From NCBI GenBank assembly GCA_001600495.1, contig BCKE01000001.1, forward strand, positions 398,864 to 462,863: 64,000 bases of DNA, read 5' to 3'. Origin of the DNA: Pilasporangium apinafurcum. Lineage: Eukaryota > Oomycota > Peronosporomycetes > Pythiales > Pythiaceae. This document shows, piece after piece, positions 54,501-64,000 of the stretch (the first letter of the stretch is position 1; every line of letters begins with the position of its first letter). Made by a program: the position numbers and the translations under genes. The notes under the pieces are model-generated. The model worked only from the letters and a program-made list of their open reading frames with translations. It made no database searches and was not told the origin of the DNA.

Positions 54501-57500
54501 GCTCCAGCATTATAGAGTGAAGCACCGGTTCGGTTGAGTAAAATGTCAAGTATTTGGAACATATCCAAGAGATGATGTCTGTGTCTACAGCAAGTGACAA
54601 AAACAAGTCCGATACTTTCGATACACTCACGTGCAGCAATAGACGAGCAATCTGAAGGGATAAGTTATTGGACTGTGATCGCTTTAATACTGGAAGGAAG
54701 CTGCGCTTGCACACAATAAGTACTCGTAGCTGTTCACTTCGTGTCATATGTTCAAAAACGGCATTTATAACGCTGACAATCGATCCGATAATGACTTCAT
54801 CACGCTCGCACTTTGGAGAAACTGTGAGATACTTCTCAAATTCTGTCTCCCATGTGTGTGTAACACATTGAGCCACAGATTTCCAACCATGACAGAGCTG
54901 CAGCAAGTGATAAAGTGCATTCATAAATTTCCCATGAGACTTTGCACCGCGCAGTGTTTCGGTGATAAACTTATGATCGTTCACTAAAGGATATGAATCC
55001 CTCTCTTTTTGGCCGTCATGTACTGTGTTGACGATAGCTTGGACTTCTTGACGCCAATAACTACTTTCGTCTTTGCACAGCAACTTAGTCACCTCTGGGA
55101 GTATGATGTTTAATGAACGCATCGGAATGAAGCATCGATCCCAACGGTTAGAATGCAAACCAAAGCTCTGCGTCATTATATCCGGAATCACAGCCAACCC
55201 CACACAGCTAACATCCGATTTTTCAGCCAATCCATCGGGCAATACGAAATTTTCCAGCGTGCATGTTAGCAAAAGAATAATGTAGAAGAGTTGGACACGA
55301 ACGCGCTCCCGCGGATCAAACATGAACAAAAACAGGAGTGCAAGGACATCGAAGTCTTTACGTACAGAGTCGCGCAACGTTATACTTCTCAGCAAAAGAT
55401 TCCGAATCAGCGTCAGCGTATGTTGCACGATATTGGATCCAATATCTAAATGTTTAGCATGATTCAACTGCAATACCTCAATTGCCATATTCATCATATG
55501 GTTCACTTCATGCACGTCCTCGAGAAGAGAAACTTGAGTCGGGGATAAACTCTCCATCACCATAGCCAATTCCTTGAGAGCTGCCTCCTGTACATCTGGC
55601 AGGGCCGACGAAGACCTGAGCAAAAGCTTGCGCAAGTTCGATAACTTTGACAGTGTTGACGAGATTTCAATGTTGGTGGTATGATCCATATTACTATTAA
55701 GATCCGCTGGAAATGGTGTTTCCACGAGCTTGGCTTCAATTGAATGCCCTTGTACTTCATCACTTGATGAGTATCCAAACGGATCTTGCCAGAAGTTGTC
55801 TCTTTTGATCTTGTCTGACGGGAAACTTGTTGTTTTCAACAGAATATTCAGTACTCCAGACGCCGCCGCTTTCCGAATATATGGTGATTGGTGCAGCGTG
55901 CAGCGTGCAATCAACATCAATCGCTCAGCATTCGTAGCTTGCGTTTCAGTTCGATTAATCATTTTCACAAGCTGTGGCTGAACAGATTTTTGCAAGGCAG
56001 ACGTGTATTCAGAAGGCTCCATATACGCGAAGTGCTGGAGCCAGGGAATCACTGGGTGCAGAATGTCCAATTCCTCATCTGAAGCTTCGGCAAGTTCGTC
56101 AAAGATCATGGCTAAAATCCTCCAGTATATGTCGATGTCCATGTCGTTACTATGAGATTCCTCGTGTGCTTTGCTCTCTGATGCGATCACAAGAAGAAGG
56201 TACGAGAGGAACACCTTGTCACACAAGACAGAGGTAATGAATTGTCGTCGAACATTGCTGGATATCCGAATAAGCGTGGGGTCTTGATTGCTGAGGAGGT
56301 CCGGTACGTGATGAAAAAAGTGTGTAGAAAGCTCTTTTCGCACGCCCCGATCAGATGGCTTTCCAGAGACCAAAGTAGTAAACCAAAGCACCACTGCACG
56401 CATTGACTGTACATCTTCCTCGCTCAAAGCATTTACACCACCTGGTTGTTCATCGTTCCGCCTTCTCAGGGCCGTCCAGAACGTTTGCAGAACAGTATCA
56501 ACAATCAGTATGCCATCAATATCAGCAAGTACATCAATAGCAAGAACGACTTTGCGCGAAGCTGCCAAGTTTATGCTTGTCGGGATCTCCAGATGACCAA
56601 ACTCAGAGATGTGTGACGAGTTTTGCTTCGCAAACTCGACATACGCCTGCACTTCCTGGCCGTCTACTAGGGACCGTCTCTTCGTTTCTAGATAGAACGG
56701 AATCATGTCGTCAATTTCAGTGAAATACGCGATTAAGTCCATGTTCTTCCATTCCTTAGTGACCACTTCATTGAACACAGCATTTGACATGCAGATCTTC
56801 AAAAAGCCCCACAGGCGTTGAGGGACAGTGATCCACTCATTACCGCTATTTTCATTACTTTCCTTGACGCGATAGCAAGAAGCAGGAAAGATCTGAAGCA
56901 ATTGAATGATCAGCTCAACGAGCTTCCACATCACTGACAGTGTAAATACTTGCTGTAGTTGTGCGTACGTTGACAAAGACGAAACAGGGAGACAAGTTTC
57001 GCTGAGAAGCTCAAAAATATGCTCAAGACGCGCTTTATCGAGACCACTGGGAGTTGTAACCATGTCTCCTATGATGCGTTTCTCTCGCAAGTCGGGAAGA
57101 GCTGCGTGTAAAATGTTGAGCATGTGCAAATGAGGATGTATAGGCGACCGAACCAAAGGAAGGACACTCATGAACATCTTATACGCGATTCCACTGCGTG
57201 AAAATTCTCCCACACGGTTCTCACACTCATCATATGAACAACCACCTGCTTTCTTCTGCACAGCTGCCAATTGGATACGTGGGTAATACGTGCGTCTGGA
57301 ATCAAACTCGTGGAAAAAGTCCGTCAACATTTCAGATTCATATGTGATATGCATTGGATTCAGGCTAATTTTCGCTGAATGGCGGAGTGCGCTGATAAAG
57401 GATTCGAGCGCTCTCAAACTCGCCAAAAACACAGCCGCCGTAATGTTGCCACGCTTTGCAGAAAATGTGGTCGACTGGAGTTCATCAAAGTAGTTGACAC

Positions 57501-58521
57501 CAAAGGAGATATCAAGCTGGCGATTTAGCAATTCTGAATCTTGATCCTCCGCCATTAATAGTGTGGATCGTTCTTCCACTCCTGAATGCAGCAATGGTTG
57601 CTGTACAATTTGTAAGAGGTATTGAAGAATCTGCGGTCGCTGTAGAAATATTTGTGGTGGGAAGTTTCGCAACAATTCGTGACGGAACTGGCGGCAGATG
57701 GATACAATATCTTCAGTCGTGGTGCGTATGGCAAGTTTCACTTCAAATTCAAACAAATATTGTTCGTCCACTGTCGCAAGGGTCACAGGTGCAAACTTCC
57801 ATCCGTGTGATTCCAACACGTCGGTTATTGCGTGGCGGCTGCGTTGTGCGGAATGATGACTCTGTTGGCGCGACAAAAGCTCCGCTGGCTCCTTATCGCT
57901 AGCACTCTGGACTGGCAATGGTGTCGCAGTGGTAGTCGGTTGAGGTCGTTCTTGGGTTGAGTGGGTCTGGATGGTTGGAACTATCGGCACGTGAGAACTT
58001 CCGTATATCTTGTGCAGTAACTACATATACAAGGTCGATATATGACAAGTTACCACGACAAAAATATAGCATATTCCTTGAAAATTGTCACTATGGCCAA
58101 CACTCTGACCTTCTCGTACGCTACTTGCATCTCTTGAGGTTTTCCTATCGATGCACGCTGCAACCACTCTGCTGCTGCATTCTGATGCAGATTCGCCAAT
58201 ACCACATTCGTCGCTGTCTACACGGGACCTCCAAGATGCCATTATCCATGAAATCATTCACATGTCTCGATTAAAACATTTATTCCGCACCGCAACAATA
58301 AGCTCCAGCACGTGCAGTGCGCGCAATTCTAGCGTGGCATCCGTCAGACTCGCAAGCAATGGCGGAATGGCGCCAAGTAGTTGGTCCCCGCTGACGAGTC
58401 CTTCACGTAGCTTTAGCAGTGTATTATCCAGCGCGCGTGAACGGATCTTCGCTAGCGGATGCTGCAGCTTCTTCACGAGACCGACCACATTCGCTCCATT
58501 GTTATCATGATCGATTGTCAT
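51586..58521 (-). CDS. RTTN: Rotatin, centriole/basal-body armadillo-repeat protein
   Basis: Seven exons (58521-58291, 58217-58110, 58020-53797, 53718-53524, 53444-53112, 53038-52589, 52503-51586), all joined in phase 0, give 2,152 aa; human rotatin has 2,226. The N-terminus (LVKKLQHPLAKIRSRALDN) matches the conserved rotatin opening (LIRKLGHQLAEIRERAL), followed by ELRALHVLELIVA and, after two splices, EKLLHKIYG. The rest is alpha-helical HEAT/ARM-type repeat sequence throughout. Rotatin (Ana3 in flies) builds the distal centriole and basal body and is needed for cilia. It ends 184 bases from the convergent KNL2 gene. The family call rests mainly on the N-terminus and length; the repeats alone would be unspecific. 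Confidence 0.83.
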
Positions 58522-59991
58522 TCTGTTTGTGTCAAATTCAATTTTTTTTTCCGCGCCACCAGAGGCGCACTTAATGAAGAATGCGTACTTATGAATTTTT
58601 CGAACTTAACGTTAGATATCAGTATTTTCGACAAAGCACAACACAAAAAATGACGGAGCGGATATTTCGTGCGACAGCAAACCGGACCTCTATAATCCAC
58701 CAGCGGTGGACTGTCCGCCCTCCGCGTCACACGAGCGGACGAAGCGTTTCCATGAAAAACCCAGATTCGAATTCTGGAAATAGGATTTGGGAAGCGAACA
58801 TTCGCACATGATTCATGATAGTGCTGGACACAATTGTACGGATTCTTAGTAACATCAAATTTTAGCCATGCAAGAGATACTATTGATGTCGTAGTGTCGA
58901 CTGTTTTAACACCTTTTCAGCCAAAGGATGTTCCATGGTGGTAGTAGTAGAATTGAGCCGTCACTACTACTGACGTTGGCAGCACAAAAAGCGTGCGTGG
59001 TAATTCCGTAGACGAGTGCATTGGTCACAATATGATTATTTAGCTATCAAGTTTCCTAGAACTTTACGCCTATAAAGAAACACATGTTCACAAGTGTCTG
59101 TATCTTGTTACAGTTACACAAACAATGGCGTTATACTCTACCTTGGAATTGATGACGTTTTTATACCAACAAAAAAAAAACGATCAACTTATTTTGTCCA
59201 TCCAGCTTGACAAATGAGAATCAAATGCGTTAGCCTACGAACTTGAACGAAACCAGCTTCCTCAACAGAATTTATGGCTGACGTATGAGACGATGTGTGC
59301 TGCATGTGGCATTCCCGTCGGTATTTTGTTTTCCTATCGCCTAAGATGCTGTCATTCTTGATGGATGCGCTTTTATATCCATTAATGCCAAACTCTTTGT
59401 TGACGACCAGCTGTATGAAGGTTGCCATGATAAGATTTGCTTGTCTCGATTGCTCATGTGTATCGATTCTTTAATAATATCTAAAAATCTACATTAACGT
59501 GAAAAAAACTATCCTACCAGTTTTCAATAGAACCACCAAGTATATCTTGTATTATCAGATTAAATTTCTGAAGTTGTTGCGTTTGGGTTTTTTTTATGTG
59601 TTGTGTTTTTTTTTTGGTGTTGTTTTATTTTTGATTGAGTTTCAGACAAACGTACGAAAGCTCCAACACAAATTTTTGTGTGGATTTTTTCGTAGAGGAG
59701 TGATAGAAAACCACATACAAGTATTTTTTTGTGGATTAGAGCGATTAGGGTAGTGGACACCATACTCCAAGCAACACACTTAAGTGACTGACCAATGAAT
59801 TTTGATTTAGTCTGCACTACCGTCAGTCAGGTAGAGCGTGTTGTTTTAAACCACTCTTCTCCGTTTGTTGTTTTCTCTTTCACTTCTGCTGTTTTCCTCT
59901 TCCACTCTCGTTCTCATTAGCCAAGTGGACGAAAAGCGAGGAAGGAACGAAGGGGAAGCTTGAGCATAAACACTCATTACAGATACAAACC
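58522..59991. other. Long divergent intergenic stretch
   Basis: 1.47 kb between rotatin (-) and the PDZ-PH gene (+). It holds three adjacent potential hairpins at 58696-58777, T-rich tracts at 59589-59637, and a CCAAT (59792-59796) about 200 bases before the PDZ-PH start. A 79-codon minus frame (59189-59428) begins with ATG but has no recognisable domain. Confidence 0.4.
58696..58777 (+). other. Three adjacent potential hairpins
   Basis: TCCACC-AGC-GGTGGA (58696-58710), GTCCGC with GCGGAC (58713-58740, 16-base loop) and CCAGA-TTCGAAT-TCTGG (58761-58777). The last has the geometry of a tRNA T-arm, but no matching acceptor stem or anticodon arm could be built. Whether this is transcribed is unknown. 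Confidence 0.2.
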
Positions 59992-61749
59992 ATGGAGCTT
60001 ATGGAGCAGATGGGCTCATGCAGTATCTGCGTGATTGATTTGGACGACGCATCCACGCGTGTCATCTCCTGGGATCCTAATGTACCAGATCAAGTATTTG
60101 AAAGTTTGATCGAATCCCAGCTGCGACAGCAGTTTGGTGTCTCGGATGAGGCCTGGGTAGATCTCATCGACATGGCTAATTCCAGTCTCGTCAACATCAC
60201 TAAAGAAGGGCTCGCGAACGTCAAGGACGATACGTTGTGTCTATGTTTGTCCCCTAAGACTGAAGCACTGGCGCCCATGAAGAAAAGCGAAGTGTTTGAA
60301 GTTGTATTCACCGATCGGTCACTAGGGATGACCATCCGTGAACTGAATGAAAGTGTGATCGTGAATCAGTTCAAGCGGAAACCCGACGGATCCATGGGCG
60401 CTGCCGAAGCTTGTGGGAAAATCCAAGTCGATGATGTCATCTATAAAGTCCAGGGTGCGCGCACAATGGGTCGAAGTTACGATACGGTCGTGCAGATGCT
60501 GCAAACGCAAACCCGTCCATTGTCGATCCAGTTCTTTCGCCCGTTTCGTCGTGAAGGGCTGTTTGCTGTGGAATTCCGCAATCCCAGTCTGAATATGACC
60601 ATTACCACGGATGATATTAATGTGATTGTCAAAGATCTCCCGATGGCACATCCCAACATTGTTGGATATGCGGAAGCACATGGCGTGCGGACAGGAGATG
60701 TCATTCACGCCATTGACGGCGAGATTATTCATGGAGCGGAATATAATCGCACGATCAGCCTGCTTAGCCGCCCGACACGTCCAATGGTGGTGGTCTTCGC
60801 TCGTTCGAAAGCAGTCACTCCACCCACTCCAAGCCGATCCACGGGCGTCATGACTAGTCGCTTCTCTTTTGCATCCACAGTCGCCCCATCGCCACGTTCC
60901 ACGATCGGTGGCCGTCGTGGCTCTGGCGCCAGTGCCCACAGTAGCATGGTTGACGGCGAGAACATGCTGGTGGAAGATATGCTGGAATTCTGCGAAGGAT
61001 TGGTGACCGAAGGCGTGTTGACGGCCAAAGAAACGGAGATTTTGAAAGAAATGGTGCTGTCCATGCGTCCAGATGCATGTAGTGCCGTGAAACGGAAGAA
61101 CCGCAACGCCCTCGTCGCGATTGTGCGTTCTCCAACGATGCGGATCTGGGATAGTTTGCTAAAGACTCGTGAAAGCATTTTATTGGCCGGTCCCGTGTCG
61201 TACAAGCGCAAGAAACGCTACCATCTCTTGCTCACCGATCACGAACGGTTGCTCTTTGTGAACAAGGATACTAATTTATTGGAAGATGAAATTATGTGCT
61301 CACAGATCGTGACTGTCAGCTCCAGAACGAAGCATCAAGAGCTCATCATTAGCACCACCAAGGCCGAGTATACCCTCATAGACAACTTTATCGGTCCGGT
61401 TATCTGGGTGCGCGCCATTTTACCGTTTACGTGCACTCAAGGGGTGCTGAAGGTTGCCAGCAGTCGTCGCTTTTTAGGTTCAAAGAAGCGCTACTTCGTA
61501 TTGCAAGGCACCAAGCTGACTGGATATAAGAAAGAATCTATGGTGCACCAAGTTGGTGCCAAGAGCAGCTCGATCTCGCTGAAGGATGCGACAATGAATG
61601 TCATTGATCCACACGGATTCACATTTGAGATTACAACACCGGAATTTAGTAAAGCAGGGAAGAAGCTCATCCTCACAGCGCTTTCGGCTCGTGAATTCAA
61701 CAAATGGATCTCGGCACTGACTGCGCTACGTGCCCCCGCTACTGCATGA
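59992..61749 (+). CDS. PDZ-PDZ-PH-PH scaffold protein
   Basis: Single exon, 585 aa, ATG in an ACCATGG context. PDZ-like domain 1 covers about 101-183 (VFTDRSLGMTIREL with the carboxylate loop as SLGM). PDZ-like domain 2 covers about 191-270 (NPSLNMTI, GVRTGDVIHAIDGEII). After a Ser/Pro linker and a helical stretch come two PH-like domains. One spans about 395-480 (YKRKKRYHLLLTDHERLLF) and the other about 485-583 (GSKKRYFVLQGTKLTGYKK, ending in the PH-typical FNKWISALTAL). It probably links a membrane phosphoinositide to partner C-termini. The paired architecture is inferred by eye and no orthologue is named. Confidence 0.78.
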   Translation: MELMEQMGSCSICVIDLDDASTRVISWDPNVPDQVFESLIESQLRQQFGVSDEAWVDLIDMANSSLVNITKEGLANVKDDTLCLCLSPKTEALAPMKKSEVFEVVFTDRSLGMTIRELNESVIVNQFKRKPDGSMGAAEACGKIQVDDVIYKVQGARTMGRSYDTVVQMLQTQTRPLSIQFFRPFRREGLFAVEFRNPSLNMTITTDDINVIVKDLPMAHPNIVGYAEAHGVRTGDVIHAIDGEIIHGAEYNRTISLLSRPTRPMVVVFARSKAVTPPTPSRSTGVMTSRFSFASTVAPSPRSTIGGRRGSGASAHSSMVDGENMLVEDMLEFCEGLVTEGVLTAKETEILKEMVLSMRPDACSAVKRKNRNALVAIVRSPTMRIWDSLLKTRESILLAGPVSYKRKKRYHLLLTDHERLLFVNKDTNLLEDEIMCSQIVTVSSRTKHQELIISTTKAEYTLIDNFIGPVIWVRAILPFTCTQGVLKVASSRRFLGSKKRYFVLQGTKLTGYKKESMVHQVGAKSSSISLKDATMNVIDPHGFTFEITTPEFSKAGKKLILTALSAREFNKWISALTALRAPATA

Positions 61750-62181
61750 GTACACCCTCTTAGCGATGGCGTCATCGTGGCTTGCTGTGAGGTTGTGTTT
61801 ACGCTCGTCTGGTTGTTGGAATGGAGGTGACATGCATGATTGTCGTTTCCTATTGGCATAAATTGAATCAAGTAGAGACATTTGGTTCATTTTTCTGGTC
61901 AAGCAACACGAAAGATCCATGGAGATTAACGAACGAGGGTTGGCGAAAAGGGGCAAAAGGTAAAGAAACAAGTGAACAAGCAGCGAAAATGAGAACGCGT
62001 GGGCTGTTGGTGTAAATCGAAAATACCTATAATATGCAGCAAGTGTAGTGTGTATGTGTACTGTTGCTGTGATTGAAAATGAACAAGTAAAAACGACGTA
62101 CGAAAAAACTCAATATGATAAAGGCGTTGCAACACAAAAAGAAAAGAATATACGATTGATTATTTACGAAGCTAGTGTTGT
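61750..62181. other. Convergent intergenic stretch
   Basis: 432 bases between the stops of the PDZ-PH gene and ZNHIT2; A-rich towards 61960-62110. It probably contains both 3' UTRs. No gene recognised. Confidence 0.4.
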
Positions 62182-63483
62182 TTATTCCTTATAATGTGTA
62201 CTGGCAAAGACAGCTTGAGCTGCGAGTAGTTGAAACTCCTCAGTCGTGTGGAAGACCCACATTTGGTAAAATGCAAGCTTCCTGTCCACCTTCTCCACTT
62301 GCTTCTTCACACATTTTCGGTCTTTATTTTCCTTCTTGTTCCCTTTTTTCTGTATCTCATCAGTAATTTCTTGTATATAGGCTTGCACCATCGCTCTCGT
62401 GTCCGTAAGTGCATCCAAGATAAAGAGTTTAGACTTAAGGAGCATTGTAACATCATGGAGTATGCCGAGGTTGCGCTCGGCTACGATTGCCGTTTCTATT
62501 CGCTTCTCGAGACACGCTTGCATGACGTGTTCGACTGATTGGTACTTCGCGTCTTTATTGAGCACACAACAGAGATGCAACAGCATCTCCACGGCGTCAG
62601 CAACGTCCTGATGCCAATCGCCATTGAATGCCCGCATCACTAGTGCATACGCGAACAAGATCTCTATCAAATGGAATGGCAGGTAAGGCGATGGACTGGT
62701 AGCACCACCGAGAACACTCTCAAGCCCCTTAGGCATCATTTTCTCTAGCTTTTTGGTGAACACGACTGATGGATATGTTGGCGTTTCGATCCGAAGCTCT
62801 TCCTCTGTGTTTAATGGATCCTTTTGATACGCCTCTACCGGATCTGAAGCCGTGCTAATCTCCTCAATAATCAGTTGCCTCCGTTTTGCTGAGGTTTCCC
62901 GTTCGTATTTCTGCGGATCAAGCAACCACCACGGCTGCCACAAAGTGACAAAGCGACTCAATCGCCCATCGACCACTGCAGCCAGAAATTGTGCACGTTC
63001 TTCGGCAGTCAGATGGTCTAGCGAAAGTTCATTTTCCTCCATTAACGCGAGCTGCTCCAGTCGTTCTGTCAGAGTAGACGCTTCGGCTTCATCCTGTTGG
63101 TGTTGCAGGTCGTCCTGAAAGGCCTTGACGCGTTCAAGTAGTTGATTCATCTGTTGTTGCTGTTCTTGTGTATTCGTGGCGTTACTGGTGAGTTGGATTT
63201 CGCTCTTCACGTGTGCTTCGTAGAATTGCTCCGTGCAGCCTTCACCATGAGCCTTATAGCACGCTACCGAGCAGTAGGGTGCATTGCACCGAGGACAAGT
63301 GTACCTGGACGCATTCTGTGTACAGACGCGGCAAATGCGCGCCAGTGACGTCGGTATCAGCTGCACCGCTGCGTTATCGGATTCGGCGGAACGGTATGTC
63401 GGCAGTTGAATCGCTGCACTGACGGCAGTGGAGTCTGTCACCGTCGTGCGCAACTTGCCCAATCGGATCGGTACACGCTCCAT
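62182..63483 (-). CDS. ZNHIT2: ZNHIT2-like HIT zinc-finger protein
   Basis: Single exon, 433 aa. A HIT-type zinc finger at residues 51-83 has all eight ligands in order: C51, C54 (CRVC), C63, C66 (CPRC), C71, C75 (CSVAC), H79 and C83. Downstream lie a Gln-rich coiled stretch, LTAEERAQFLAAVVDGRLSR and FVTLWQPWW, the block that follows the finger in ZNHIT2. The rest is helical. ZNHIT2 works with the R2TP/RUVBL chaperone in assembling the U5 snRNP. It is 143 bases downstream of the partial CFAP300 gene on the same strand. Confidence 0.85.
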   Translation of the reverse strand: MERVPIRLGKLRTTVTDSTAVSAAIQLPTYRSAESDNAAVQLIPTSLARICRVCTQNASRYTCPRCNAPYCSVACYKAHGEGCTEQFYEAHVKSEIQLTSNATNTQEQQQQMNQLLERVKAFQDDLQHQQDEAEASTLTERLEQLALMEENELSLDHLTAEERAQFLAAVVDGRLSRFVTLWQPWWLLDPQKYERETSAKRRQLIIEEISTASDPVEAYQKDPLNTEEELRIETPTYPSVVFTKKLEKMMPKGLESVLGGATSPSPYLPFHLIEILFAYALVMRAFNGDWHQDVADAVEMLLHLCCVLNKDAKYQSVEHVMQACLEKRIETAIVAERNLGILHDVTMLLKSKLFILDALTDTRAMVQAYIQEITDEIQKKGNKKENKDRKCVKKQVEKVDRKLAFYQMWVFHTTEEFQLLAAQAVFASTHYKE

Positions 63484-63542
63484 TTTTGGTTAATATTCAC
63501 AGCCAACTATCATATTGTGATTGAGCTGGGTGTGCATTTTGA

Positions 63543-63604
63543 CCAATCACATGCGTTTTAATCAAGCTACAATAGATTTTTTTTTAATATTTTTAGCCAA
63601 TAAA
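63543..63604 (-). promoter_or_regulatory. CCAAT motifs upstream of ZNHIT2
   Basis: CCAATCA at 63543-63549 and GCCAATAAA near 63597-63604 lie in the short AT-rich gap between CFAP300 and ZNHIT2, 60 and 115 bases ahead of the ZNHIT2 ATG. Confidence 0.35.
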
Positions 63605-63626
63605 AATCAATATTGAGCAGATTTAT

Positions 63627-64000
63627 TCACCAAAAGCGCCGGAAATGCTTATGGCAGACCGTGACCAAGCGTTTCCGCGGGTCAATGACCACCACGCACG
63701 TGTTAAATGGGGATGCCGTGGGAAATAATCGAGAATCATTAATTACGTACGCATGTGAGGTCACGTCAATCACTGTGTGGTCCGCGGCGTTTTTCTTGAC
63801 CGACACCAGGGCTTTATACAGCAATTTTGTCATCTCTTCGTACGGTGGGAGCGTATCTTCGGATTGACACATGGAACCGCCAATGACCAGCAACTTAAAC
63901 AAGTGGAAAATCAACTCCTGCTGCTCGTTTTCGTCAAAGACATCTGCTAACTGATCGGATTCTGGATTCACAAGCACGTCTTTCAATGTATCGCTCACGG
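63627..64000 (-). CDS. CFAP300: CFAP300-like axonemal dynein assembly factor, C-terminal part
   Basis: The frame is open to the window edge, so only the last 123 or so residues are visible. The text DVFDENEQQELIFHLFKLL, VIGGSMCQSEDTLPPYEE and TKLLYKALVSVKK, then FNTCVVVIDPRKRLVTV, follows the conserved C-terminal domain of CFAP300/C11orf70 (LCLGGALCQ, TTKLIYKDLVSV, FIVDP) as I recall it. In animals CFAP300 is a cytoplasmic factor required to preassemble outer and inner dynein arms. The identification is from memory of the family, not an alignment. Confidence 0.75.
   Translation of the reverse strand, partial: VSDTLKDVLVNPESDQLADVFDENEQQELIFHLFKLLVIGGSMCQSEDTLPPYEEMTKLLYKALVSVKKNAADHTVIDVTSHAYVINDSRLFPTASPFNTCVVVIDPRKRLVTVCHKHFRRFW

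Noticed and set aside
58685-58790. Possible tRNA because of a T-arm-like hairpin with TTCGAAT loop
   Set aside because: No complementary acceptor stem, D-arm or anticodon arm could be built at the right distances.
60322-60939. 205-codon minus-strand frame
   Set aside because: Antisense to the PDZ domains of the scaffold gene; no recognisable domain.
1-64000. CRISPR arrays, rRNA genes, LTR or virus-derived elements, telomeric repeats
   Set aside because: Looked for by eye on both strands and not seen; only short simple repeats such as (GT)7 at 403-416 and T-runs near 59,600 occur.

Overview
This window is nuclear DNA of a compact, intron-containing eukaryote. I identify 23 protein-coding genes with good support, five weaker small or hypothetical ones and one decayed gene, at roughly one gene per 2-3 kb on both strands. 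Splice sites follow GT..TAG/CAG. Introns are short: nearly all are 57-123 nt, and most are near 70. The gene style fits a flagellated stramenopile, most likely an oomycete. The points in favour are short introns, secreted M14 carboxypeptidase and quercetinase-like proteins, a PPR protein and retained basal-body and axoneme genes. The lineage is inference from gene content, not proof. No rRNA, confident tRNA, CRISPR array, LTR element or virus-derived element was seen.

Layout. 0.6-10.9 kb: PP2C phosphatase, ZNF598/Hel2-type RING ligase (-), riboflavin kinase, EamA transporter (-), MKKS/BBS6 chaperonin-like protein, and TRM7/FTSJ1 tRNA methyltransferase (-). 11-14 kb: a 47-aa hydrophobic ORF (-), a secreted M14 carboxypeptidase (-) and a small putative secreted protein. 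14.4-23.4 kb: an 8-exon coiled-coil protein, an ABCB half-transporter (-), a mitochondrial PPR protein, and a single-exon CENP-B/Tigger-like domesticated transposase. 23.9-29.1 kb: a decayed kinesin (-), a tiny putative secreted peptide, a quercetinase-like bicupin, and a kinesin-13 with a C-terminal SAM-like domain. 29.2-34 kb: a PHT1-like MFS transporter (-), a Cys-rich hypothetical ORF (-), a possible DNA-transposon relic, and a VTI1 SNARE (-). 34.3-45.3 kb: a second coiled-coil protein, an AAAP amino-acid transporter, a very large TRF4/TENT4-type nucleotidyltransferase, and small ORFs. 45.4-58.5 kb: a membrane-anchored aspartic protease (-), KNL2/M18BP1 with SANTA and SANT domains, and rotatin (-). 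60-64 kb: a PDZ-PDZ-PH-PH protein, ZNHIT2 (-), and a partial CFAP300 (-).

Two themes stand out. First, MKKS/BBS6, RTTN and CFAP300 act at the chaperonin-like BBS complex, centriole/basal body and axonemal dynein assembly respectively, so the organism should make motile flagella (zoospores). Second, the window holds a chromosome-segregation set: KNL2/M18BP1, a kinesin-13, and a CENP-B-like gene that has lost the third catalytic aspartate of its DDE domain. These genes are scattered rather than arranged as an operon, so I do not claim a linked system. A recurrent CCAATCA motif lies upstream of many starts, often between divergent genes.

Exon boundaries below were worked out by hand from splice consensus, reading phase and continuity of recognised domains. 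Each spliced model is in frame. N-terminal starts are the least certain part.
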